From Protula sp. h YS-2021 (lineage: Eukaryota; Annelida; Polychaeta; Sabellida; Serpulidae): DNA of 64,000 nt. The DNA lies in NCBI GenBank assembly GCA_949752745.1, contig OX457031.1, forward strand, positions 46,395,257 to 46,459,256. The letters run 5' to 3'. The notes under the pieces were generated by a model, which did not search any database, was not told where the DNA came from, and worked only from the letters and a program-made list of their open reading frames with translations. Each line of letters opens with the position of its first letter. Position 1 is the stretch's first letter. Below, piece by piece: positions 29,361 through 42,305 of this stretch. A program made the translations under genes and the position numbers.

Positions 29361-31887
29361 GAGAGCATGCATTTCTAACATGGAGACGTTGTTCAATTTT
29401 CTGTTAAATTTTAGTTCAAAGTTATCAAATCGGTGAAAAATATGCAGTTAAACTTCATATCAGAAAAATATTCGAGTGGTAAACATGTGGTAAATGAAGG
29501 TATCCAATCTCTACCAATAACTGGATTTTACAATGAAACTCCTCTATAATGAAGCAGCGCAAAGATGGCTGTAACAAGCATCTTCACTCCTGAGGTGACA
29601 TTTTCTTAACATCAACTCACCTCATTGGAATGACTTGTCCACTGAAGGTAAGCCAATAATATTCTTCAAAGGGTTTTACCACTTTAATCAAGATAATAAT
29701 TGCCTTTAATAAAGTATGCCGAGTGAAGTTCAACGCTGGTGTGTAATTCAACTACATGCCAGGATCACTCTCTTTGGAAAAGTTCAACTGAGTTGTCATC
29801 AAGGGTCAGATCTGAGGGGGTAGGGGATGGGCGAGCTCAGGGCGGGGTTTCGTACCAAGATGGTCCACGGACGCAGGGTATCAATTGCTTTAAAACTGTT
29901 TAAGAATTAAGGGTGGGGTACTCTTATTTGTTAATGAAGTTGAACTGGAGAATTTCCTTTTAATTGACACGACGTCCCGAAATGACTACGGGAGTCAAAC
30001 AAAGCAATCCATGATTTTAATGATATGAACGGACACTGCATTTTATCAAACTCGAATTTATCAATGTGCTGTACCAGTGAAAAAAAACTTTTGTTATTAA
30101 GTCACTTATAACATATTGTTTATTGAAACCGAACAAAAAGGGAAAAGAAAACAGAGAGAAAGAAAGAAGCCGCTCACTGACGTACCAAGTGGTTAATATG
30201 CTGGCCCATGACTTCTTAAAACGAATCATAAACGTGGAGTGCTAAGTTTGAAATAATACCTCCTTTTTAACCAAACGCAGAGTACACTTCCAAAAGAATC
30301 CCACTTTTTGAGAAAAATGTGCACTACTGAATTAATATTACCCCCTTTTAAACGAAACTAACGCTCCCAGTGGACCGCGCCTGACCTCAAAGTTACTGAC
30401 ACGTGTGATAGCAATAGATACCAAGTAGCCTCCTTCCCCATCCTACCCTCTGGAAATCCTTTCAACTGAAATTTGTGGAGAAGCAATCTTGTTTAACGAA
30501 ATAATTTCAACTTTTTGTGTATTTAAATGTTTTTCTAGCAATAAAGATCTTCACTGTTTCAAAACTCACCCAAAAGTCCTTAAATTGACCAGTATTCGGT
30601 TGTCAAAAATCGGCATCGTTTAAGGTCTTAGAAACTAGTCCGCGTCAAATAAACTCGTCAGAAACTCGTCACATAAATTGTTTTATACGTCAATTTTGAC
30701 CATTTCAGTATGTATAAAGCATGGAAGTCGCAAAATTTAGGATATACCCCCAAGGGACACTAAGTTTTATATAGCTATTGTTTACTAATGGTGTAAGTGA
30801 TCCTGACTTTTTCAGCCATATCTTTCTTCACATACTGAAGAAGAAAACCACTTTGGATGCCTTCTGGATTTAAAGACTTATCTGCTATTATCAGCTTGTT
30901 CTAATACTCTCATATGAACCCAGGCGCCGAAGGTGCACCATCATATAATTTACCTAAAGTTATCAATAACAGCTGTTTGGGGGCGCAAAAGGGATGGGGG
31001 GCGGGCGGGGGGGGGGGGGGGGCTACCATATTTGGGTGATTTTAAAGGACTATACAACGGCATATGTTTTCAAAGAACAATCTGAATTTCAGGAAAATTT
31101 ACATAACGATCTCAGGAAGATGAAAAAAACACAAGTTCTGTGCAAATTACTTGTCAAAATAATCAGGACTACAACTAATTCGTCAGGATTTTGCACGAAA
31201 TTTGTCTCATTCGTCAAAAACTTGTTCAAGTGATAAGTTGAAATTGTCATTTCTGGCTTTCTGAATATGTTGTGAAGTGGTTCAAGATGGGAAGTTGAAA
31301 ATGAAACTTATATCAATATATATATATAAACTCAAATAATTGCAAATGAAAACATGGTTTTACCGGCAGTGTTACCTGAAAGTTAAGGCGACTAATGTCC
31401 GCCATATCCCGAATGGCACGTAAGTCGAATTAAAAAGGCTGTTCGTTCCTCGTTCCTTCCGCCGGTTCCTCTCTTGTTCTGGCCTTCTCTTCTGAGCTTT
31501 CACGATTCCGTGCTCACTGTCAAAGAAAGCAGTTGATATTTACACTTACGCTTTATAAGTTAGTTTACATAATAGTGTCGCGGGCTATGACATCATCAAA
31601 TTGCTGTCATTCAAAACGAAATGCAAATGATCCAAATTGTTATTATCCCAAGAAAGAATAAAGAGAATATTTGGCCTCATAAAAGTATTCTAACTACAGA
31701 ACTCAATTAAGACAGTGGGAATTCTAACTTTCTGTTGTTTCTCTGTCAATGATCACTAATGAAATGAAAATGAAGAAAGGCGAGTTGGTTGTTTACTGGG
31801 AGGGCTTTTCTCACGATTTCCTAGGCTGCGTGCTGGGGAGCCGTCGGAAGGCGCATCAGTCACTCCCCCACGAGTCGGTGTTGAGTC
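29361..31887. other. gene-poor stretch
   Basis: No supported gene. G-run at ~31005-31022 and a TATATATATA run at 31317-31328. Confidence 0.5.
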
Positions 31888-32038
31888 AAAATAAGCCTCT
31901 CCTAACAAAAAGCCCTCCTTTCACTGTGTCTTCCGTTACTGATGATTCAACCAATTGATTGACAGGGCACGTTTCTTTGCACGATAACAAAGAAACTTTT
32001 CATGCGATGTTTTTCGAACGGTAAACGAACAGAAGTCC
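31888..32038 (+). repeat. direct repeat, copy 1
   Basis: AAAATAAGCCTCTCCTA ... GATTCAACC ... TTGACAGGGC ... ACGATAACAAAGAAA ... CGAACGGTAAACG; a diverged copy in the same orientation is at 32392-32535. Flanks a 27-T run at 32281-32307. Confidence 0.7.
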
Positions 32039-32391
32039 CTCGTTTCGGATCGCTTTTGTGGGGTCGGGATGGGGGGGGTTGCTGGATGGAAGTAGCCCCA
32101 CCCTCTCTCGCTACTTTCCACCCTCCCCTTCCTCACCCATTCATATCTATTATTCTACAATTGTTTCTTCATTTTTCACTTGTGGAAAAATTGGTTCATT
32201 TTTTACAAAACATAATTTGCTTTGATGTCCTTTGATAACTACTCAAAGTTTTTCATATTTTTTATCTTAACCTGCCGAAGTTTTTTTTTTTTTTTTTTTT
32301 TTTTTTTGTTATCAGTTGATTTCAAATGCAATTCAAAATCAACTCCCAAAATACAAACGGAACTCATAGATTACTCTGCTTTCGTTGATAC

Positions 32392-32535
32392 AAAATAAGC
32401 TTCTACTAAAAAAAACCCTGCCTTCACTTTGTGTTCCTGAGGATTCAACCCGTTGGTTGACAGGGCGCGTTTATTGTACGATAACAAAGAAAGTTTTCAC
32501 GAGATGTTTTCCGAACGGTAAACGTACAGAAGCTC
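32392..32535 (+). repeat. direct repeat, copy 2
   Basis: About 80% like 31888-32038 by eye. The ~0.5-kb spacing suggests a tandem segmental duplication or a small element's direct termini. No TG...CA ends or coding sequence between them were found. Confidence 0.65.
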
Positions 32536-32539
32536 TACA

Positions 32540-35279
32540 TCCCCGAGAGCAGCCCTTCTAGAATCCGGGTCAAAATGTCTCCGCCCAAAATGTCTCTATG
32601 TGTAAGGAGAGTCAAACTCTCTCCGCCTTGGATGTTTCCAGAAATGAAAGTGGGTAAAATATTGCAAGGGGGTGTATTGGATAAAAAGTGATGCTATGTG
32701 GTGGCCACAATTTTAACAGCGTCAAAAGCCGCGTTAAAACACGCAGATGCAAAAGGCCTCGATTCCTTCTAAGAAATGTTCACGTCACTTCCAAGAAGTT
32801 CCCACCTTAAGAAGGCCCTGGAGGTTCATTTCCTTCCAAGAAGATTCCACGTCACCTACCAAAAAGGCTGCAGGCGATAGCACATTTTCTCACTCAGAGG
32901 CTGTTATATGGAACCCTTGCCAAACATCGCAAAAACTTGTTTTTTTTTTTTAACTACTGCGATTCGTAACTGTTATTTTTCCGGATATTTTCAGTTTTGT
33001 TGTGCCATGTGTTGCTCCAGTATTATGGTACAAGAACGATAATCCGCGAAGTTATCAACTTGATTATTTGGTGGTCCAAAAATACAATTGTGTTTTATGT
33101 ATAGACTTTTCGTCGGAGTAAAACTGAAAAAAATAAAATTCAGAGTTCAGAACAGTGTATTCAACAACGACTTTGTTTGAACTGAATTCTTCACAGTAAG
33201 AACTGACACGTGACCACAAACTCGTAAATAATTGGGCGCTTCAAAACAATCCTTGCGGGTTTGACTTTACGGGAGAATTGTTTTCTTGCAACACCGGCAA
33301 CATCAAAGTCTCGTACGAGAGGGGAAAAAGTCACCAGCAACTGTCTTCTGTGGGGAAGAATAGAAATATGTAGAGCATTGTCAAATTGACATACTTTTCA
33401 TGGTCCAGGGGTGCAACCCGAATTCCATGTGGCTATTTTTTTTTATTAAAAAAACAACGAGGACATTATGATGCAAGAAGTAATAAAGTGTATTCCAAAA
33501 CATTTTCAACCTTGATTTAAAAATTCAAATCCAAAGCCCCCTCCCCCCGTCTCATAAAAGCATGGATCCAAGCATATATTCTGAGACAATCAGTATAGCA
33601 ACCTGTAATGGGTCTGTTAAAGGGGCCTTGGCATACTAAAGAGATGATTAAATAATGACAATTTCCTCAATGCATGGGATGAGTGGTGTAATGACGCCAT
33701 TTATGAAAGTGAAGCTTTCAGGTGCTCGTCCCGTACATGAGGTCAGTCACACATTACACGGGCTAACTCACGCCATCCCTGTCCCATAAATCCCTCAAAA
33801 ACGACATCATAAGTTCTGTCATCATCTCTCACATTGTCATTTACATGCAGCAAGCTAGTTAACCTTATATTTAATCCCCTGCTGTCCATTTCTAATTTAA
33901 TTTGTTAATGGGAAACACAAGGAATATAGAAGATGGTGGTTTAAGAGCCTGAAATAAGATACTTCTGTGTTTTCTGGGTCTTCGCCGATATCGGAGGCAA
34001 ATTAGGTGCTCGGTTCATGTAAAGTTTCGTCGCGGTGATCGCACCGTGGTAATTACTGTTCTAATTACGCTGGAATTACAAGCCTTGTAGTTAACATAAG
34101 CTCAGTAACTAACCTGACAACAGGGTTAAAGCTTTATTTAATGATATCTCAAGCAGTCTTGGCATTGTCTTGTGCACATCAGTCTCCGCAAAAAGCATTC
34201 AATAGCATTTCAAAACTGGGACACTTTAACTAGGTCTGGAAAGCACTAGGTGGCGCTAGGTGAAAAGAAGAAACTAGGGGGAAAGGGAGGGAGGAAGCAC
34301 CACTTCCCGGGGGTGAGGTGGAGTAAAAAAGGTGGCTCGGAGTGCCCACCTGCCACCAGCTACCAAGGGACTCGCTTCACTCTTTTTTAGCACCCCACTG
34401 TCCTGCTCCCAAGGAGGGTGGAGGTGCGGGGTGGGGGTAGGGGGTAAACATTTATGTCCCTGCTCCAGAGTATCATTGTCTTTCAGGCCGAATTAGTACA
34501 ATTACACGAATTTGACCTACCTAATTGTTTCACCCTGGCAAAAGTTCAAAATTCGAAGTCAGCCAAGATCTGTCTGCACTACAATTTTTTTTAAACGATT
34601 TCATAAAAATATACTTTGTTCTCTTACAGTTATTAGTGCATTATTTGACAAAGTGTATGCAAAGTGTTCAATAGAGAGAGAGACAGATGCTTGGTAAATA
34701 TATCCAACATATAATGATAAAGAAATCGGTGACTTTATCTGTGACCTTGAAATTTAATATCGCGATCCAGACCACGATATTAACCCTAATATAACTTCGT
34801 GTCATTGATGGAGGTCAAAATCACCGTAAGTCTAATACTTTCCGAGATACACCGGTCACGTGACTTATGATCTCAAAGCAGCAGCAACGAGATCAAAATT
34901 GCACTTGTCTGTAACCATTTCCGAGAGAGATTGAATTTTAACATGTATCCTTGACTTTCAATGTCAGTATCACCGTAAAATATTTCAAGATTAATTGATT
35001 GGCTATGGGAATGTAACTCTCAAAACGTATTAAAGTTGTGTAATGAGCTCAGAGCTATCTCTCACCGTTTGCTCCATCTTTTAACGGTTTCAAAGGTCGG
35101 GGCTAGGCAATTTTGTTGTTTTTTCTTTCCAGTGCTTATTATCTTTCATGCGTTTTGCAATATAACATTTTCCTTGCTCAAGCCGTACGTGAGGAATTGT
35201 CTGAAACCATTTGAGGCCGGACCTGTTGAGCATGCTATGTTGTATGGACGTCCACTGCCCGTCCACTGCCCGAACAAAA
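32540..35279. other. gene-poor stretch
   Basis: No coding region supported. Short GA/G-rich low-complexity at 34260-34450. Confidence 0.5.
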
Positions 35280-35660
35280 CGTCTAAAATACATCTATATT
35301 AGATCGGCAATATCGGCAACTTCGTCGGCCGATGTATTGGTTGCACATAGGATTAACTATGGCCCAACGCATAATAGATATAGCGGCTTCGTACATCGGA
35401 TATACATCGGGCCGATATATCTTTAATACGTCGGGCCACCGTCGGAAATATCCCTACAAATTCTTCGACGTCGGATACCAACCGTCGGCTATACGTCGGT
35501 AATACGTTTATATTCCGATGCATTTCCGACGAACTTTCGATGATTTTTATACGTATAAAATGCATATTTCCGAGGTTTTCCAACGCATTTCCAACCAAGT
35601 GACAATCGGAAAATATGCGTTTTTTTAGACGCATAAAAATGCGTGTGCGCATTTGAAAAA
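35280..35660. repeat. CGTCGG/ATACGTAT repeat field, left part
   Basis: Dense TCGGNNATA, CCGACG, CGTCGG and TATACGTATAAA words; includes CGGAAAATATGCGTTTT (~35607), repeated at 36129 and 36231. Confidence 0.55.
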
Positions 35661-35805
35661 AAAAAAGTTTCTAACCTTAACTGATTCATTGAGCCCTTAC
35701 CAACCATTCATAATTCACATATTCATACATACACCATAGCATATTAATATACAACATAGCATATTTATATATCGCAACATAGCATATTTATATATCGCAA
35801 CTGAA

Positions 35806-35872
35806 CACGGGTTTGAACCGGGGACCTCTTGCATCCTAGGCGCGGAACATACCTCTACTCACGGCGCTGGGG
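35806..35872 (-). tRNA. tRNA-Pro-like pseudogene or SINE head
   Basis: The minus strand reads GAGGTATGTTCCGCGCCTAGG, then ATGCAAGAGGTCCC and CGGTTCAAACCCG. It matches the 3' two-thirds of tRNA-Pro, including the AGG anticodon context (CCT-AGG-ATG), the GAGGTCCC variable/T stem and the B box GGTTCAAAC. The anticodon stem no longer pairs and a matching acceptor stem is not visible, so it is a pseudogene or a tRNA-derived SINE head. Confidence 0.6.
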
Positions 35873-36089
35873 CTGCCTCGGCAGTGTAATTAAGTGGTCT
35901 AATGTTTCTATTTCGTCCCAAAAAGTTTACTTCTTACATTTTCGTTTTTGTTACCGCTGGCGCTTTTAAATTTAGTTATTTGCATTGTCTTTTCCTCCTT
36001 TATGTTTGCTGAGGGATAGTTTATTGAGGCAAATGATAATTTTCAAGTATATTCATAATGCTCCACTATTGATTCTTCATGATGTCCCC

Positions 36090-37210
<1,121 letters not shown>

Positions 37211-38409
37211 TGTTCGGGTGGGCGTCACGACACGGAGATCGATCAATGTCGAGATTTAGTGGAAAGCTGACACAACGCCTTTTCCCCCGACATTGGATAG
37301 CTGGTAGGGAAAGATCACTGAATGAGATAGAGGAACATTCGTGAGGCACCTTGGTCACCCTTCAAGGCTGTTCTTTGGACACTTGATGTGTTGGAATATC
37401 TACTAGTCAGTCTACACATTATCTTTTTTTTTTTAAGTTTGTTTTTAAATTTGCGCTCCCCGCAGATTGTAATGTTTCAGACCATAATTTTGACTGAATT
37501 TCTAAAAGACCTATCATAGCTGCCACGAAAAAACGACTAACTTCGACTTAATAGAAAGGCTGGGAATTGGTCGGCTGATGTCGAGTCAGGTGTCGGCTAA
37601 AAAATCCACATACGGTTGTTTATGAAAGCTGAAGTATCGACCTTCCCAACGTAAAAACCACTGATTTTCGGACGTCTATTCAATGTTGTGATAAAACGTT
37701 GGCTAGACGTCTGTGGCCGCATTCACAAAAGTTAACTGTACAGTTAAATTATTCCGTTACCTGTTCAATTGGTGACCAGAACTCCCGAAAGTAATTTAAT
37801 TAATTTAAACCGCTTAACAAACAAAAATACACCTAAAATCGTTTTCGTGATAAAGCTATATCAACCGATTTTCGCTTCTAAGTGTACAGTAAACTGTATA
37901 ATTAACTTTTGTGAATACCGTGACTGATGTTTAACTGCTGAATTTATGGAAAACTCTAAGGATTACTCTTCATATATCTGCCGTGCAGATTTTCAGCCTA
38001 ACAAACATTTCAATGGAGAAAATCAAAGCGGCGATAGAAAGGCAAAATAAAAATGGCTTATTTTGCAGAATGCCAGTCTTGAACTAAAACATCTGCTAAC
38101 TTCTTAAAGATTTAAATCCAACACTAGTAAGTATTTTAAATACATGTCGCAAAGCTGGGATGTTGCTATAAATAGTGTTTTACATTTAATTTCCAACACC
38201 GAAAATGAAGCATTGTCTCAGTGTCAAAACATTTTCACAATTAATTCGTCTTCCTATTTTTCTATATCAAAAGCCACAAAATATTGGCGAATTATCAGCC
38301 AATGAAGCGCATAAACAGAATGCGTGGTTTTCTGGCTTGTGTGTTTGTGATTTGAAGTTACAAAAGTTAAAGAAACTCCTTACTACGAATGCCGTTTTAA
38401 CAGTTAATG
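37211..38409. other. no gene seen; GACGTTG fragment at 37640-37720
   Basis: TTCGGACGTCTATTCAATGT, AAAACGTTGG and TAGACGTCTG at 37670-37713 belong to the GACGTTG family; the rest is unremarkable. Confidence 0.5.
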
Positions 38410-39100
38410 CTTATTTTTGATATCAAATGTAATTAAAGATAGCAATAAATCAATGTAGAGCTCAATAATTTATATTTTGCTATCATTAATTGAATTTTTA
38501 GATACCAAAAATTTGTTTTTGAAATCAAAAAATCAATTTTGCAAACTTAAAAAAATTTAAGGGAGACACACATTTACATAAAATAGAATCGTCAATTAAA
38601 TTTTGGAGATGAAAACTTGAATTATTGAGATCAATAATGACAACGCAATTTTTGATCTCAAGAATTGTTTCTTTTTTTGTACAGTAAAAATTTAAAGAAA
38701 GATTCTGTATACAAGGACCAGTCATTATTTATTGACAGATGTGTGTTTCTGAATTTTTTATTAAGAAAATAGATTGATATTTTGATATGAAAAATCAATT
38801 TTTGAGATAAAAAAAAAATTGTTTGCAGATTTCAAAATACAAATTAAAAAAGTATCAGTCTGAAATAATGATATCTGAAATAAATTCTTGATATCAGTAA
38901 AAAGAAAATGAATTCTTGAGCTCAAAATTGATATTTTGCTCTCAAATATGTCATTTTTACTATCAAGAATAGAATTTTTGATCTCAGAAAATCAATTTTA
39001 GACATCATTAAATTATTTTTGATGTCAATAAATATTTCTTGATATCTCTAAACATTATTGATATCAAAAATTATTTTTTGAGATCAAGAATACATACAAC
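38410..39100. repeat. AT-rich GATATC array, locus 2
   Basis: Longest array of this type: units such as TTTTTGATCTCAAGAATT, TTTTTGATATC and AATTGATATTTTGC in both orientations, period ~20-30 bp, highly diverged. Confidence 0.6.
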
Positions 39101-39486
39101 TCAACAATCATCACGCGAAGAATAATCCATCCATTTGTTACATGATTGTGACAATATAATGTCATAATCAGTTTATGACGTTATTATAATTTGTTCATCC
39201 CAGTTTATATTTCAACGTTTCAACATTTCAAGTTTCCTTAACGTGCAAATAATATAGCACAATAATAAGAATATAGAAAATATGGAATAATAATAAGAAA
39301 AATCCGTCCATTTATTGCAAGATTGTTACAATATGACGTCATATTAGTGTTTATGACGCCATTATAATTTGTTCATCGCAGTTAATATTTCAACGTTTTA
39401 TCAAAATCGGGTTTTCAATGATTATGGAAATCTACCCAGGGATGGTAAAAATGGCGTTCAAGTGCCCACGGGTTAAAACACTACCG
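39101..39486. repeat. duplicated ~180-bp segment
   Basis: AATCCATCCATTTGTTACA...GTGACAATATAATGTCATA...TTTATGACG...ATTATAATTTGTTCATC at ~39122-39230 is repeated at ~39300-39410 (AATCCGTCCATTTATTGCA...). About 80% similar by eye. Confidence 0.6.
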
Positions 39487-39553
39487 ATCATATGACCACC
39501 GGCCATATGACCACCAGCGAAATGAAATATCGACCATTTGACCACCAGGTTAT
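39487..39553. repeat. 15-bp minisatellite 4 (CATATGACCACCGGC)
   Basis: Four to five units: CATATGACCACCGGC, CATATGACCACCAGC, GAAATGAAATATCGA and CATTTGACCACCAGG. The period is the same 15 bp as the arrays at 27124, 28131 and 51405. Confidence 0.65.
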
Positions 39554-40734
39554 TTTTCCTGATTTGTATTTATTCTTAGGGGGTGGAATTTGCAGTCAAA
39601 TTTTCACGGAGGTGGTATTTTTTCAGCAGTTGCCTACATAAGGAGGTTGGATTCCGCCCATCATCTTCACAACGTCCACCTACCGACTTATTTAATCATC
39701 GAGAGAGTGCCACATAGGCGTCTCGAAAATGTTAATCACATCACATTCTGGACAGTGACAGTCATGGTATTCGTCGCTCCTAAACAGTTGTCCTTATGCC
39801 TTTGTGTGACACAGGTTATGCATGAAAGCAACTTTCATGAATACTTCACGGACAATTACCAGTCAGACCCATTTGCAAAAGGAACTGCCCCAATAAAAAA
39901 ATTGGGTGGCCCATTTGCAACTGGTGCCTCCAAATTACAAATTTACCTGCTGACCCGATGACAAATCTCTTAGAAAAGTGAATACTTAATTTAAAAAACG
40001 GCTATGCATTGTCTTTTGTGTGTGATGGATTAGAGATACTGTATACGGTTCATGTGCATTGATTTTGAAATTACGTGAAGATTTGGTTTTAAAATTTCTA
40101 ATATTTTCTTTTAAAATGTGAATGTGTAACTTTATTAAAAGTATGTATATTTTTCACACAGAAAAGCAAGATACTGTGGAGTTGAATCATAACCATCAAG
40201 ATTAAAAAGTGTTACTGAAGAACAAAGAGAACTCCATTCTATGTCAAAACTGTCATGGCTGCTACCACACTTGTCAGACATTAATTCAATAGGACAGTGT
40301 TTTCTCAGTTAGAGAATGAGTGCTTAATCTGAGTAGATATTTTTTGACGAATCACAAATGGGTAAGGATAACAAAAACGTCAGAAGAAAATCTTTTGAAT
40401 TTATTTAAGCAACTTAGAAAATATTTACAATTGGTCAAGTTATATTTGCAAATGGAAAGATGCTGTCAATGCAGTAACAAAGCTGGCCTAAATAACAAAT
40501 TTCTAATCGGGTCGCTCGTTTCCAAATTGTTATCGGACCTGGTTCATTTGAAAATGGGCTGGATTAGTAATTGGTCCGTAACAAACATATTCAAAAGTAG
40601 GCTGTAAAATTGGCACGCTTCTGATTATCCCATACTTTATGTTGATTTTCGCCAGTCTTCGAAACGACCAGACATTACCAGTGCCAAGCAAAATTTCTTG
40701 GCATTTTTGAATTTTTTAGTTCTGATCCGGACAT
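39554..40734. other. no gene seen
   Basis: An open stretch at 39590-39961 (123 codons) and another at 40320-40607 show no signal, domain or splice support and are not called. Confidence 0.45.
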
Positions 40735-41312
40735 TTTTGCGATGTCTGTTTTTTGACGTCTAGGTCAATTGTCGATTTTTCGAAGACCTTTATTGAGCAT
40801 CGGAAAAAAGTTGCGTTTCCGGCAACGAAAATAATCGTCCAAAGAGCATTTTTATGAAACGTATGTTCAATTGATATTGAAGAATAGACCTTGATCTTGA
40901 TTGCACACGTGATCACAACCAAATTACAAGAATATTTAATGCTGTAGGAGTTCGATTTTTTGCGAGCAGAATCAACGGCTGCATATCGTTGTTTATCCAA
41001 CGTCTACCCAACGCTGTCTCAAAGACTATCTATGGATAGGACCAAAACCAAAATCAAAATCAAATGACGCCCAGATTTAATGCTGCGATTTGGCCTGGTC
41101 ACTTACGCAACCTCAAATCGACTTTTCCTCGGCGTCAGAATGTTAACTAGTATAAAACATCAAAAGCTGTGTTGTGTAGTTTTGATGCAACTGGCAACTT
41201 AGCATGACTTTTAACAAAATTTTTACAGAATTCTGAATTTTTAAGTGTTCAGAATCGTACTTTTATGATCCAAGTTTAATTTTTGTTACTCAGTAGCGAA
41301 ATTCTAGTTATT
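40735..41312. repeat. diverged interspersed repeat; start of a direct duplication
   Basis: GACGTTG-type words at 40755-41020, then a segment (41031-41225) that recurs in the same orientation at 41770-41960 (CAAAACCAAATCA..., GTCACTGACGCAACCTCAA..., ATGACTTTTAACAAA). Ends AGCGAAATTCTAGTTA, like the Helentron 3' end, next to the ATT microsatellite. Confidence 0.5.
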
Positions 41313-41420
<108 letters not shown>

Positions 41421-41769
41421 TTCAGAAGAGGTTTAAATGTATTTCTAAATGCGAAGTCTATACTTCTTGTAGCTCTTTCATTTTGTCATTTCGCGTTCTC
41501 CGCTTCCGTAATAAATTCACTAAAATATTAAACGTTCCCGTGCGAGAAGAATGATCTGTCCATTTGTTGCCAGAATGTTACAATATGGGATAACATTTCA
41601 TTAACGCCTGATCTCTGTTGAATATGGAATTCTACGTGACAAAAATCCAAGTATGGCAAGAACTGCAGTTCTAAATTTCTAAATTTCTAAAAAAAAACTA
41701 AATTTCTTTGTGACGTTGATTTCAAATGTGCTTTTAGAGCAAAATCAGCCCCAACACACCGTTGCTTAT

Positions 41770-42010
41770 CCAACGTATATTCAATCAAAACCAAATCACA
41801 AATAGATTTGATGGTGTGATATTCTGGGTCACTGACGCAACCTCAATTCAAATTTTATCGATGCCAGAATGTTTACTGCTATACAATATGTCAGAAGCTC
41901 TGTTACGTACAGTTTGAGGCAACTGACTATTAGGCATGACTTTTAACAAATTTAATTTTCTCTACTGTGTAACGAAACTAGGCCTGGTAGTTTTATTTTG
42001 TTTAAATATT
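41770..42010. repeat. second copy of the direct duplication
   Basis: Same-orientation copy of 41031-41225; see that entry. GACGTTG-family words follow at 42190-42300 (TAGACGTTGCG, ACTGTTCATTGTG). Confidence 0.55.
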
Positions 42011-42305
42011 AGAAGATTAGAAGAACTCCTACGCTCAATTCCTATCATGTTATACTTGTTAAGCAATTATTGTAGTTTTCATTCTGAGACTCAATGTGAG
42101 TTGCCCTTTTCTGTGAACGACAGCATTGAAAGAGTGTTGGCGTTTGTCGAACGTGTATTTTCGAATGTTTGTTCAGCCTTTCAATGAAGGCGCTGGGTAG
42201 ACGTTGCGATTTTGTCACTTTGAAAGCAACCTACTGAATCTTTTAAGAAAGTTTAGGAATTGGTGAATAGACGCCAAACAGACATTGACTAAATGTCGCA
42301 CTGTT

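Noticed and set aside
35806..35872. Functional tRNA-Pro
   Set aside because: Anticodon stem mismatched and 5' acceptor half unrecognisable.
39590..39961. 123-codon plus ORF as a host exon
   Set aside because: No flanking splice sites I trust, no domain, and its composition is not clearly coding.
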